Assembly: GCA_014378285.1 (NCBI GenBank)
Contig: JACMNZ010000397.1
Span: forward strand, 1-6,668
DNA from: Pseudopedobacter sp.
GTDB taxonomy: Bacteria > Bacteroidota > Bacteroidia > Sphingobacteriales > Sphingobacteriaceae
Length of the DNA: 6,668 bases
Direction: 5' to 3'
The notes beneath the pieces were generated by a model. It saw only the letters and a list, made by a program, of their open reading frames with translations, made no database searches and was not told where the DNA came from. Position 1 is the stretch's first letter, and every line of letters begins with the position of its first letter. Shown here piece by piece: positions 1 through 5,721 of this stretch. A program made the position numbers and the translations under genes.

Positions 1-666
1 AAAAGTTGACATTGCTTTATCTAGAACTTTTATCCAGCTTTTGATATCCGCCCCAGACGTTTTATCAATATATGGAAAACGACGGTTAAAAACTAAATCG
101 CCCATGTGAACTACTTTATGATCTGGAAAATATATCATGGCATCTCCATTTGTATGTCCTGCACCAAAATAATAAGCCTTAATGGTATCATCCCCGTTTT
201 TATATTTCCATTCTTTATCAAAAGTTAAAGTTGGATAATACTGCTCCGCATTTTTTTTACCAGCGCTTGTGGCAGCCTCTGCAACTCGTTTTTGATTGGC
301 TAAAGAATTTTTATGCGCAACTACTCCATTAACCAATCCTTTAAAAGCTATATTTCCTCCTGTATGATCGCCATGATGGTGCGTATTTATCAATAAATCA
401 AAAGGTTTATCAGATTTCTTTTTTAATTCTTCTATTAAATGCTTAGCAGGATCTGGATATTGGGAATCGACAACTATTAAACCTTTTTCTGATAATAAAA
501 ACAAAATAGTTCCTCCTTGTTCGGTGAAAACGCCCATTTTATCATTGATCATTTTAATGTTATAGGCTGCGGCAAAATCTTTCATAGCTGCAAATGAGGT
601 GAATTTATTTAAGGCTAAAGCCGCAAGAGTAAAACCAGAGCTCATTAAAAACTTTCTTCTTTCCAT
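1..666 (-). CDS. Tat-exported metallo-beta-lactamase-fold hydrolase (partial, C-terminus missing)
   Basis: The first 222 residues are present and the gene continues past the left edge. The N-terminus (MERRKFLMSSGFTLAALAL) has twin arginines followed by a hydrophobic stretch, so a Tat signal ending near residue 27 is likely and the enzyme should act outside the cytoplasm. The metal-binding signature THHHGDHTGG gives H96, H98, D100 and H101. H171 in GAGHTNGD and D190 in HMGDLVF follow as further ligands; the last expected histidine would lie outside the window. Residue 190 is Asp, as in glyoxalase II-like hydrolases, where class B1 beta-lactamases have Cys. That argues against a true carbapenemase, and the substrate cannot be named. 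No Shine-Dalgarno is visible before the ATG at 666, which is normal for Bacteroidota. A terminator lies just upstream, so this gene probably has its own promoter between 667 and 710. The fold is certain and the exact role unknown. Confidence 0.93.
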   Translation of the reverse strand, partial: MERRKFLMSSGFTLAALALNKFTSFAAMKDFAAAYNIKMINDKMGVFTEQGGTILFLLSEKGLIVVDSQYPDPAKHLIEELKKKSDKPFDLLINTHHHGDHTGGNIAFKGLVNGVVAHKNSLANQKRVAEAATSAGKKNAEQYYPTLTFDKEWKYKNGDDTIKAYYFGAGHTNGDAMIYFPDHKVVHMGDLVFNRRFPYIDKTSGADIKSWIKVLDKAMSTF

Positions 667-708
667 ATTTTTAAATTACACGTTTGAACAATTATAATCA
701 TTTAACAA

Positions 709-738
709 CAAAAAAAGCGACCTTTTCTAGGGATCGCT
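709..738 (-). terminator. Intrinsic terminator of the small 763-972 gene
   Basis: Read on the minus strand, AGCGATCC (738-731) pairs with GGTCGCT (722-716) with a single bulged base and an 8-nt loop. A run of T's follows at once (complement of the A-run 711-716, then GTTGTT). It sits 25 bp past the stop codon of the small gene. There is no T-run on the plus-strand side, so it works in one direction only and separates the small gene from the hydrolase gene. Confidence 0.8.
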
Positions 739-762
739 AAATGTTTCATAGGTAATATGATA

Positions 763-972
763 TTAAATATCTGTTGCGTCTCTATCGATACCGATAGCAC
801 CTTTATGGGTTCTATTTTTATCACTGGGAGTAACGCTGTATGAACCTTTTTTCTCATTCAACAAGCCGTTATCAGTATTTTCTACTTCTTCTCCTCTAGC
901 AATTTTTTCATCCCTTAATCTTAATTCTTCTTCTTTTATTTCGTTTAATTTTTCTACTGGGCTCTGTGACAT
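763..972 (-). CDS. Small charged protein of unknown function, 69 residues
   Basis: I do not recognise a named family. The protein is hydrophilic, with no signal peptide or membrane segment. Residues 5-30 (VEKLNEIKEEELRLRDEKIA) are dense in Glu, Lys and Arg with Leu/Ile spacing and likely form a helix or short coiled coil. The second half is Gly/Ser/Asp-rich and probably disordered, ending in GAIGIDRDATDI. Three things support a real gene: an amino-acid make-up that looks coding, a purine-rich AAAGAG 5 nt before the ATG that could act as a weak ribosome-binding site, and a good intrinsic terminator 25 bp after the stop. With a hairpin just upstream it appears to be a single-gene transcription unit. 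My impression is that similar short proteins occur in related Sphingobacteriaceae, but I cannot check this here. Confidence 0.75.
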   Translation of the reverse strand: MSQSPVEKLNEIKEEELRLRDEKIARGEEVENTDNGLLNEKKGSYSVTPSDKNRTHKGAIGIDRDATDI

Positions 973-1008
973 AATTTCTCTTTTTTTAGATATTAAAAAA
1001 TGATTTAT

Positions 1009-1030
1009 AGTTATTTAGGAACAAATAACT
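1009..1030 (-). promoter_or_regulatory. Perfect 8-bp hairpin upstream of the small gene
   Basis: AGTTATTT (1009-1016) and AAATAACT (1023-1030) are exact inverted repeats around a 6-nt centre, 36 bp upstream of the start codon at 972. It could be an operator, or a hairpin in the 5' leader. The stem has only one G-C pair, so the RNA form would be weak. I found no clear TTTG/TAnnTTTG promoter pair to place it against. Confidence 0.35.
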
Positions 1031-1093
1031 TGCCAAAAGAGTAATTTTTAATTTAATAGTTGATTGTAGAATTGATTAAAAATAAATCAACCG

Positions 1094-1113
1094 ATAATTA
1101 AACATTTAATTAT
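1094..1113. repeat. Perfect AT-only 20-bp palindrome at the end of the gene remnant
   Basis: ATAATTAAA (1094-1102) and TTTAATTAT (1105-1113) form an exact inverted repeat with a 2-base centre. It overlaps the stop codon of the decayed gene. The stem holds no G-C pair and no T-run follows, so it is a poor terminator and may simply reflect AT-rich sequence. A second 6-bp hairpin (TTGATT 1072-1077 / AATCAA 1085-1090) lies next to it. Apart from these I see nothing in 1031-1109. Confidence 0.3.
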
Positions 1114-1488
1114 TTGCCTTTATTATTTATTAATTTTTTAAAATCAGGTTTATCAAATTCAAACTTTTGTTGTTTAATATGTTTACTGTAATTAACAATC
1201 AATGGGAATTCTCTACCTTTTTTGCATCAATCATTAATAAATAAAACTTCTCTCTTTTAACGCCGGATTATTCAAAAACAGCAATAGCTCTTTTTTTATC
1301 AATTTGATGAATAATTACTTTTCGATTAGAAGTATAATTTCCACTCAAAACAAACTTAAAAGTATTGTTATTTTTTTCTTGAAAACTTAATATTTTACTT
1401 AATTGAAACCCTTCTCCATCATAGATTATAAATCGAAGGAATTAGAACTCCAAAAAAATTCTTTTTTATCTAAAAATATCAAAATATT
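1110..1488 (-). pseudogene. Decayed, 5'-truncated protein gene with several frameshifts
   Basis: No single frame is open, but coding-like text continues on the minus strand by hopping frames. 1488-1426 reads LDKKEFFWSSNSFDL then a stop. 1423-1268 gives 51 open codons from YDGEGFQLSKILSF through KVIIHQIDKKRAIAVFE to TAA. A one-base shift then continues as NNPALKERSFIY, another as LLMIDAK. After a shift in an A-run the last segment, 1217-1110, runs GREFPLIVNYSKHIK to FKKLINNKGK and a stop. About 115-120 residues can be pieced together, with at least three or four small indels. There is no start codon: an in-frame TAA at 1489-1491 closes the upstream side, 12 bp beyond the cysteine desulfurase stop. 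I do not recognise the parent family; the text is Lys/Phe/Ile-rich like a beta-rich hypothetical protein. Sequencing error is unlikely with this many shifts, but not excluded. Confidence 0.6.
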
Positions 1489-1503
1489 TTAATTAGTTAA
1501 TAA

Positions 1504-2631
1504 TTATTTAAAGACCTCTTTCAATTTCTCAATCGTATAGTCAATTTCTTCTTTAGTGTTTAATTTGGAAAAAGAAAATCTAACTGCTGGTCTTTCTGGG
1601 TCGGCGTTGATTGCAGTTAAAACATGAGAACCAATATTAGAACCTGAAGAGCAAGCACTTCCCCCAGAAGCAGATATTCCGTTAATATCTAAATTGAAAA
1701 GTAGCATGTCTGCCATGTCCATTTTTGGGAAACAAACATTTAAAACCGTATATAAACTCTTATCAGCGTCGGTTTCTCCATTAATATGTATATCTGGAAT
1801 GGCAGCTTTTAAAGCATCCATCATATAAGTTTTTAGCTCTTGAATTTTCTCATGATGTGATTCCATATCGGCGTAAGCTATTTCCAAAGCCTTTGCAAAA
1901 CCAACAATGCCATAAACATTCTCCGTTCCGCCACGCATATTTCTTTCTTGCGCACCGCCATTCATCATTGGTTTAATTTTGATTGATGGGTTTACATATA
2001 AAAAACCAACACCTTTTGGTCCATGTAGTTTGTGCGCAGCTCCAACAATAAAATGAGCTTTTAATTGCTTTAAATCATGATGATAATGTCCCATGGTTTG
2101 CACCGTATCCGAATGAAAAATAGCATCGTATTTTTCACAAATCTCTCCTACCCTATTAATATCAGTTAAGTTTCCTAATTCGTTATTGGCTTGCATTAAA
2201 GAAACCAATGAACGTTTATTAGCTTGCAGTAACTCTTCTAAATGATGATAATCTATACTTCCATTTTCATCCAAGTTCACATAGCTCAACTTTATCTTTC
2301 CCTGTTTTTCAAGCAGTTCTAAGGTATGCCCAACTGCATGGTGTTCAATCTTAGAAGTAATGACATGGGTAATTCCGAAATCTTGAATGGAAGATTTGAT
2401 AGCCGTATTATCCGCTTCTGTCCCTCCAGAAGTGAAAAATATATTTGCAGGTGCGGTATTCAATAAAGTAGCGATTGTTTTCCTAGCTTTCTCCACCAAA
2501 GTACGCACCTCTCTTCCATGGGCATGGATAGATGAAGGATTGCCATAATGGTTTTCCATCACACTAACCATTGTTTGTAATACATCTTTATCTAAAGGTG
2601 TGGTAGCCGCATTGTCTAAATATACTCGCAT
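1504..2631 (-). CDS. Cysteine desulfurase, IscS/NifS family
   Basis: This PLP enzyme takes sulfur from L-cysteine as a persulfide and hands it to Fe-S cluster or tRNA-thiolation partners, leaving alanine. It is complete at 375 residues, slightly shorter than E. coli IscS (404). Visible landmarks: the N-terminal YLDNAATTP; SGGTEADN at 68-75; H97 in SKIEHHAV, which stacks on PLP; NNELG at 149-153; D175 and Q178 in HSDTVQ; the Schiff-base lysine K201 in AAHKLHGPKG; the ERNMRGGTENV segment at 229-239; the persulfide cysteine C327 in SGGSACSSGS; and R351 in AVRFSFSKLNT, the likely substrate carboxylate binder. All key residues are intact. No iscU, iscA or mnmA gene is adjacent, so the acceptor cannot be read from context. 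Since Bacteroidota usually build Fe-S clusters with a SUF system, a role in tRNA thiolation is plausible but inferred. The ATG at 2631 begins directly at the conserved N-terminus. Confidence 0.96.
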   Translation of the reverse strand: MRVYLDNAATTPLDKDVLQTMVSVMENHYGNPSSIHAHGREVRTLVEKARKTIATLLNTAPANIFFTSGGTEADNTAIKSSIQDFGITHVITSKIEHHAVGHTLELLEKQGKIKLSYVNLDENGSIDYHHLEELLQANKRSLVSLMQANNELGNLTDINRVGEICEKYDAIFHSDTVQTMGHYHHDLKQLKAHFIVGAAHKLHGPKGVGFLYVNPSIKIKPMMNGGAQERNMRGGTENVYGIVGFAKALEIAYADMESHHEKIQELKTYMMDALKAAIPDIHINGETDADKSLYTVLNVCFPKMDMADMLLFNLDINGISASGGSACSSGSNIGSHVLTAINADPERPAVRFSFSKLNTKEEIDYTIEKLKEVFK

Positions 2632-2639
2632 TTAATTTA

Positions 2640-2675
2640 ATTTTGAATGAGTGATGGATTGGATTTTGAATGAGT
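2640..2675 (-). repeat. 13-bp direct repeat (two copies, 23-bp period) before the desulfurase gene
   Basis: ATTTTGAATGAGT occurs at 2640-2652 and again at 2663-2675; on the gene's strand this reads ACTCATTCAAAAT twice. The copy nearer the gene ends 8 bp before the ATG, so the pair would lie in the 5' leader of the transcript. It may be a regulator half-site pair (23 bp is about two helical turns) or a slippage duplication. Nothing further supports either reading. Confidence 0.5.
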
Positions 2676-2707
2676 AAATTCTAAATAAACTGTGTTAGAT
2701 CCACAAA
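2676..2707 (-). promoter_or_regulatory. Possible Bacteroidota-type promoter for the cysteine desulfurase
   Basis: On the minus strand TTTG (2707-2704) is followed after exactly 20 bp by TAGAATTT (2683-2676). The spacing fits the Bacteroidota TTTG / TAnnTTTG arrangement, but the second box matches only four of its six fixed positions. The implied transcript would start around 2669 and carry the direct repeat in its leader. Confidence 0.3.
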
Positions 2708-2792
2708 TTTAACAATAATTAAAAATAAGAAACACTAAAATTTTAATTTAAGATGGCTTAGATACTGTATCCTTAAATAAAATTTAGTTAAC

Positions 2793-2861
2793 CATTAAGG
2801 GATGAAGAAAAATTAAGTTTAGAATCTCTTTGTAAGCTCAATAGACCTTAATTCCTTAATG
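2793..2861. repeat. Long imperfect inverted repeat, possible dispersed intergenic element
   Basis: CATTAAGGGATGAAGA (2793-2808) matches the complement of CCTTAATTCCTTAATG (2846-2861) at 13 of 16 positions, with the outer 8 bp perfect, around a 37-nt loop. There is no T-run on either side, so it is not a standard terminator. TTAACCATTAAGG-type sequence is common between genes in this phylum as I remember it, which makes a repeat-family member plausible. Confidence 0.4.
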
Positions 2862-2921
2862 TTTTATTTAGCGTTTTAAAATTTTAAGAAAAAAGACGCC
2901 CTCTCTCTTTCAAAATTACTT

Positions 2922-4304
2922 TTACTTCAAAATTTCTTTAATATCTGATATAATCTTGTTCGCTAAATTTTCTGCAGCAGTTTCAGAATCTGATTCTGAA
3001 TAAATCCTAATAATAGGTTCTGTATTTGATTTTCTCAGATGTACCCATTGCTTATCAAATTCTATTTTTAAACCATCAATGGTAGAATGTGGTTGTGCCT
3101 TATATTTTTCCTCCATGGCTAACAGCAATTTATCAATATCCATTTCTGGTGTTAGCGTAATTTTGTTCTTAGAAATAAAATAAGAAGGATAACTTGCTCT
3201 TAAAACTGATATAGATTTACCAAATTTGGCTAAATGAGATAAGAATAAAGCGATCCCCACTAAAGCATCACGTCCGTAATGCAATTCTGGATAAATTACA
3301 CCACCATTTCCTTCTCCTCCAATTACAGCATTACATTCTTTCATTAAGGTAACTACATTTACCTCTCCAACTGCCGAAGCGCTATACTCGCCACCGGCAT
3401 TTTCGGTTACGTCTCTTAAAGCCCTAGTAGATGATAGATTAGAGACTGTATTTCCTTTTTTATTTTTTAAGATATAATCTGCAACGGCAACTAAGGTATA
3501 TTCTTCACCAAACGGACTTCCATCTTCACAAACAAAGCATAAACGATCAACATCTGGATCAACTACAATTCCTAAATCTGCTTTGTTTTTAGTAACTTCA
3601 TAGCATAATGCCGTGATGTTTTCTGGTAAAGGTTCTGGGTTATGAGGGAAATTCCCATCTGGTGTACAGTACAATTCGTGAATGGTCTCTACACCTAATG
3701 CTTTTAATAAAGCAGGAACAAAAATCCCCCCAGAAGAATTTACACAATCAATAGCTACCTTAAAATTAGCTGCTTTAATAGCTTTTACATCAACTAAAGG
3801 CAAAGCCAATATTTTGTCAATATGTTTTTGTAAGTAAGTATCATCTTGTTTTGCCTTACCTAAATTGTCGACTTCTGCAAAATTAATATCGATATCTTCT
3901 GCAATCTCCAATAACTTTTTACCTTCATCGTCATTAATAAACTCGCCCTCGTGGTTTAATAATTTTAAGGCATTCCATTGTTTTGGATTATGGCTTGCGG
4001 TAATAATAATGCCACCGCCTGCATTTTCTTCTGGAACTGCAATTTCTACTGTTGGTGTGGTAGATAAACCTAAGTCAACCACATCAATCCCTAAACCTTG
4101 CAACGTTCCTACCACTAAATTCCTCACCATTTCGCCAGAAATTCGAGCATCTCGTCCTACAACAATCTTTTTTTTATTGGTTTTTTCTACAACCCAAAGA
4201 CCAAAAGCGGTTGTAAATTTTACAATATCTGTTGGGGTTAATGCTTCTCCTGCCTTTCCGCCTATGGTTCCTCTTATTCCTGAGATCGATTTTATTAAAG
4301 TCAC
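2922..4304 (-). CDS. glmM: Phosphoglucosamine mutase-type enzyme (alpha-D-phosphohexomutase family)
   Basis: This enzyme most likely converts glucosamine-6-phosphate to glucosamine-1-phosphate, feeding UDP-GlcNAc for peptidoglycan and lipopolysaccharide. With the GTG start at 4304 it has 460 residues, close to the usual 440-465, and opens with TLIKSISGIRGTIGG, the expected N-terminus. The phosphoserine is S104 in TASHNP; the Mg-binding loop is DPDVDR (D249, D251, D253); the sugar-binding loop is GGEGNGG (E331, N333); the C-terminal phosphate loop is RKSNTEP (R424 to T428). An ATG 24 codons upstream (4376) is open, but the extra residues do not look like the family, and an exact -7 promoter box lies inside that extension, so the GTG is preferred. 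GGEGNGG differs from the GEQSGH of classical GlmM; phosphomannomutase or phosphoglucomutase activity is therefore possible. The gene stands alone and diverges from the methyltransferase operon. Confidence 0.9.
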   Translation of the reverse strand: MTLIKSISGIRGTIGGKAGEALTPTDIVKFTTAFGLWVVEKTNKKKIVVGRDARISGEMVRNLVVGTLQGLGIDVVDLGLSTTPTVEIAVPEENAGGGIIITASHNPKQWNALKLLNHEGEFINDDEGKKLLEIAEDIDINFAEVDNLGKAKQDDTYLQKHIDKILALPLVDVKAIKAANFKVAIDCVNSSGGIFVPALLKALGVETIHELYCTPDGNFPHNPEPLPENITALCYEVTKNKADLGIVVDPDVDRLCFVCEDGSPFGEEYTLVAVADYILKNKKGNTVSNLSSTRALRDVTENAGGEYSASAVGEVNVVTLMKECNAVIGGEGNGGVIYPELHYGRDALVGIALFLSHLAKFGKSISVLRASYPSYFISKNKITLTPEMDIDKLLLAMEEKYKAQPHSTIDGLKIEFDKQWVHLRKSNTEPIIRIYSESDSETAAENLANKIISDIKEILK

Positions 4305-4324
4305 TTTGCTATATTTTAGATCTT

Positions 4325-4332
4325 CAAAAGTA
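4325..4332 (-). promoter_or_regulatory. -7 promoter box of the mutase gene
   Basis: TACTTTTG on the minus strand is an exact match to TAnnTTTG and ends 20 nt before the GTG at 4304. That places a transcript start a few bases into the gap and gives a leader of roughly 10-15 nt. No good TTTG lies 19-21 bp upstream; a TTG at 4349-4347 is only 14 bp away. The box falls inside the alternative longer reading frame and so bears on the start choice. Confidence 0.5.
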
Positions 4333-4390
4333 AAAATATTATCATTCAATCTTTTGCATTTTTTAAACATCGCCACAAAAGCTATTTCTT

Positions 4391-4398
4391 TATATTTG
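4391..4398 (+). promoter_or_regulatory. -7 promoter box of the methyltransferase-PAP2-ZIP operon
   Basis: TATATTTG is an exact TAnnTTTG match ending 16 nt before the ATG at 4415, so the leader would be about 10 nt. The matching upstream TTTG is not evident. It lies about 60 bp from the opposing -7 box of the mutase gene, so the 110-bp gap works as a compact divergent promoter region. Confidence 0.5.
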
Positions 4399-4414
4399 CA
4401 TAAATTTACATGCT

Positions 4415-5146
4415 ATGTCCAAGAAATGGTTCCAAAACTGGTTCAACTCACCATATTATCATATCCTTTATAAAAAAAGGGATGATGAGGAGGCTGAACT
4501 TTTTATTGATAACCTTTGTGCCCATTTAAAACCTCCTACCAATGTCAAAATGCTAGATATTGCTTGTGGCCGTGGTAGGCATGCTATTTACCTCAATAAA
4601 AAAGAATATGACATTACCGGAATTGATCTTTCTTTTAGCAGTATAAAATTTGCACAACAGTTTGAGAATAAGAAACTTCATTTTTTGGTGCATGATATGC
4701 GCTATCTTTTCTATATCAATTATTTTGATTTTGCTTTTAACCTTTTTACCAGTTTTGGTTATTTTGAAACCGATAAAGACCATATAAACGCTTTAAAAAC
4801 CTTTAGAAAATCGCTCAAAAAAGATGGTAAATTGGTTTTAGATTATATGAATAGTCAAAAAATAATCAATCATTTGGTAACTAGAGAAGTAAAAGAAGTT
4901 GATGGTATCGAGTTTCATATCATCAGAAAAGTAGAAGATGGAAAAATTATCAAAACCATTGATTTTGAGCATAAAAACAAACATTATTCTTTTAATGAAA
5001 AAGTAAAAGATTTTAAAAAAGCAGATTTTGCAAGACTTTTTACAGCCGCAGGATTTGAAATTTTAGAAACATTTGGGGATTATCATCTCAATAAATTTGA
5101 TGTAAATAATTCTGATCGGTTAATTTTTATCTGTAAAAAATCTTAA
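4415..5146 (+). CDS. Class I SAM-dependent methyltransferase, substrate unknown
   Basis: The 243-residue protein has a Rossmann-type SAM-binding domain. Motif I is MLDIACGRGRHAIYL (46-60), with D48, G52 and G54 in the SAM loop. Motif II is ITGIDLS (67-73), where D71 should contact the ribose. VHDMR (92-96) is the usual post-II position, and the strand FDFAFNLFTSFGYF (104-117) with KDGKLVLDYMN (136-146) completes the core. The N-terminal WFNSPYYHILYKKRDDEEAELFI (9-31) is a helix typical of a Bacteroidota group of uncharacterised methyltransferases. There is no signal peptide or membrane segment, so it is cytoplasmic. The substrate cannot be read from the sequence; small-molecule or lipid-linked targets are as likely as RNA. 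It is the first gene of an operon: its TAA shares one base with the ATG of the next gene (TAATG), which suggests coupled translation. Confidence 0.9.
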   Translation: MSKKWFQNWFNSPYYHILYKKRDDEEAELFIDNLCAHLKPPTNVKMLDIACGRGRHAIYLNKKEYDITGIDLSFSSIKFAQQFENKKLHFLVHDMRYLFYINYFDFAFNLFTSFGYFETDKDHINALKTFRKSLKKDGKLVLDYMNSQKIINHLVTREVKEVDGIEFHIIRKVEDGKIIKTIDFEHKNKHYSFNEKVKDFKKADFARLFTAAGFEILETFGDYHLNKFDVNNSDRLIFICKKS

Positions 5147-5721
5147 TGTTAGAACCACTCATCAAATTAGACCATCAAATTTTTCATGCCATTAATTACG
5201 GTATGAGTAATGCTTTTTTTGATTGGTTGATGCCTATTTTAAGGGATAAAAAAGTTTGGATTCCGTTATATATTTTCATCATCGCCTATTTTACCTACAA
5301 TTATAAATTAAAAGGGCTTTGTCTTATTTTATTTCTCTCAGTAGCAGTAGGCATTGCAGATTTTACTAGCGCAAGTATGATAAAACCTTTAGTAAATAGG
5401 GATAGACCCTGTCAAGAAGTTTCATATAAGCAAGAAGTAATTTCTAGAGTGGCCTGTGGGGCTGGCAAAAGTTTTCCCTCATCTCACGCTACTGACCATT
5501 TTGCTATATCAATTTTTATGATTACTATTTTTTTTAAAAGATGGAAATGGATAATTTATGTCGGTATTTTTTGGGCTGCGGCAATTTCATTTGCACAAGT
5601 TTATGTTGGCGTTCATTTTCCTATTGATGTTATTTGCGGGATGCTATGGGGTTCTTTAATTGGTTTTTTGGTAGCTAAACTATGCATTAAGTATTTACCT
5701 GTTTTTGATTATAATAAATGA
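5146..5721 (+). CDS. PAP2-family membrane phosphatase with a substituted motif-3 arginine
   Basis: This integral membrane protein of 191 residues (normal for the family) has about five hydrophobic segments, near 38-52, 57-77, 116-130, 135-151 and 160-180. The acid-phosphatase motifs are recognisable. Motif 1 is KPLVNRDRP (K80, R87, P88). Motif 2 is SFPSSHA (P111 to H114, the PSGH box with Ser for Gly). Motif 3 is AQVYVGVHFPID, with the nucleophile H157 and D161. In motif 3 the usual Ser-Arg (SRxxxxxHxxxD) is Ala150-Gln151, so one phosphate-binding arginine is missing. The family removes phosphate from lipids such as undecaprenyl pyrophosphate, phosphatidylglycerol phosphate or lipid A; which one applies here is unknown. 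The stop overlaps the next start by 4 bases (ATGA), tying it to the ZIP gene. The family call is secure, activity probable. Confidence 0.92.
   Translation: MLEPLIKLDHQIFHAINYGMSNAFFDWLMPILRDKKVWIPLYIFIIAYFTYNYKLKGLCLILFLSVAVGIADFTSASMIKPLVNRDRPCQEVSYKQEVISRVACGAGKSFPSSHATDHFAISIFMITIFFKRWKWIIYVGIFWAAAISFAQVYVGVHFPIDVICGMLWGSLIGFLVAKLCIKYLPVFDYNK

Larger units (their letters stand above)
2632..2921. other. Gene-free AT-rich spacer between the desulfurase and mutase genes
   Basis: Neither strand shows a plausible coding segment here. The spacer carries a 13-bp direct repeat next to the desulfurase start, a possible weak promoter (2676-2707), a small near-palindrome GATACTGTATC at 2761-2771, a long imperfect inverted repeat (2793-2861) and the palindrome TTAAAATTTTAA at 2876-2887. 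I found no convincing intrinsic terminator after the mutase stop at 2922. The nearest candidate pairs GCGT with ACGC around the AT-rich palindrome and has no proper T-run. Confidence 0.6.

Noticed and set aside
1..666. Carbapenemase (class B1 beta-lactamase)
   Set aside because: The Cys ligand is Asp (D190), and overall spacing fits general MBL-fold hydrolases. The C-terminus needed for full classification is outside the window.
2640..2675. Possible CRISPR-like repeat pair
   Set aside because: There are only two 13-bp copies with a 10-bp gap and no cas genes, so this does not qualify as an array.
4305..4376. N-terminal extension MAMFKKCKRLND... of the mutase
   Set aside because: The residues do not resemble the family, the protein would be about 20 residues too long, and an exact -7 promoter box lies inside the extension.
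3865..4473. A 202-codon open frame on the plus strand, antisense to the mutase gene
   Set aside because: It lies almost wholly within the mutase gene, whose family motifs are unmistakable. Its translation is Ser/Pro/Ile-rich with no recognisable domain, as expected for the mirror of a coding frame, and it runs into the methyltransferase start.
4553..4783. A 76-codon minus-strand frame antisense to the methyltransferase
   Set aside because: It overlaps the SAM-binding core of a real gene and has a Lys/Ile-rich composition typical of a shadow of AT-rich coding sequence.
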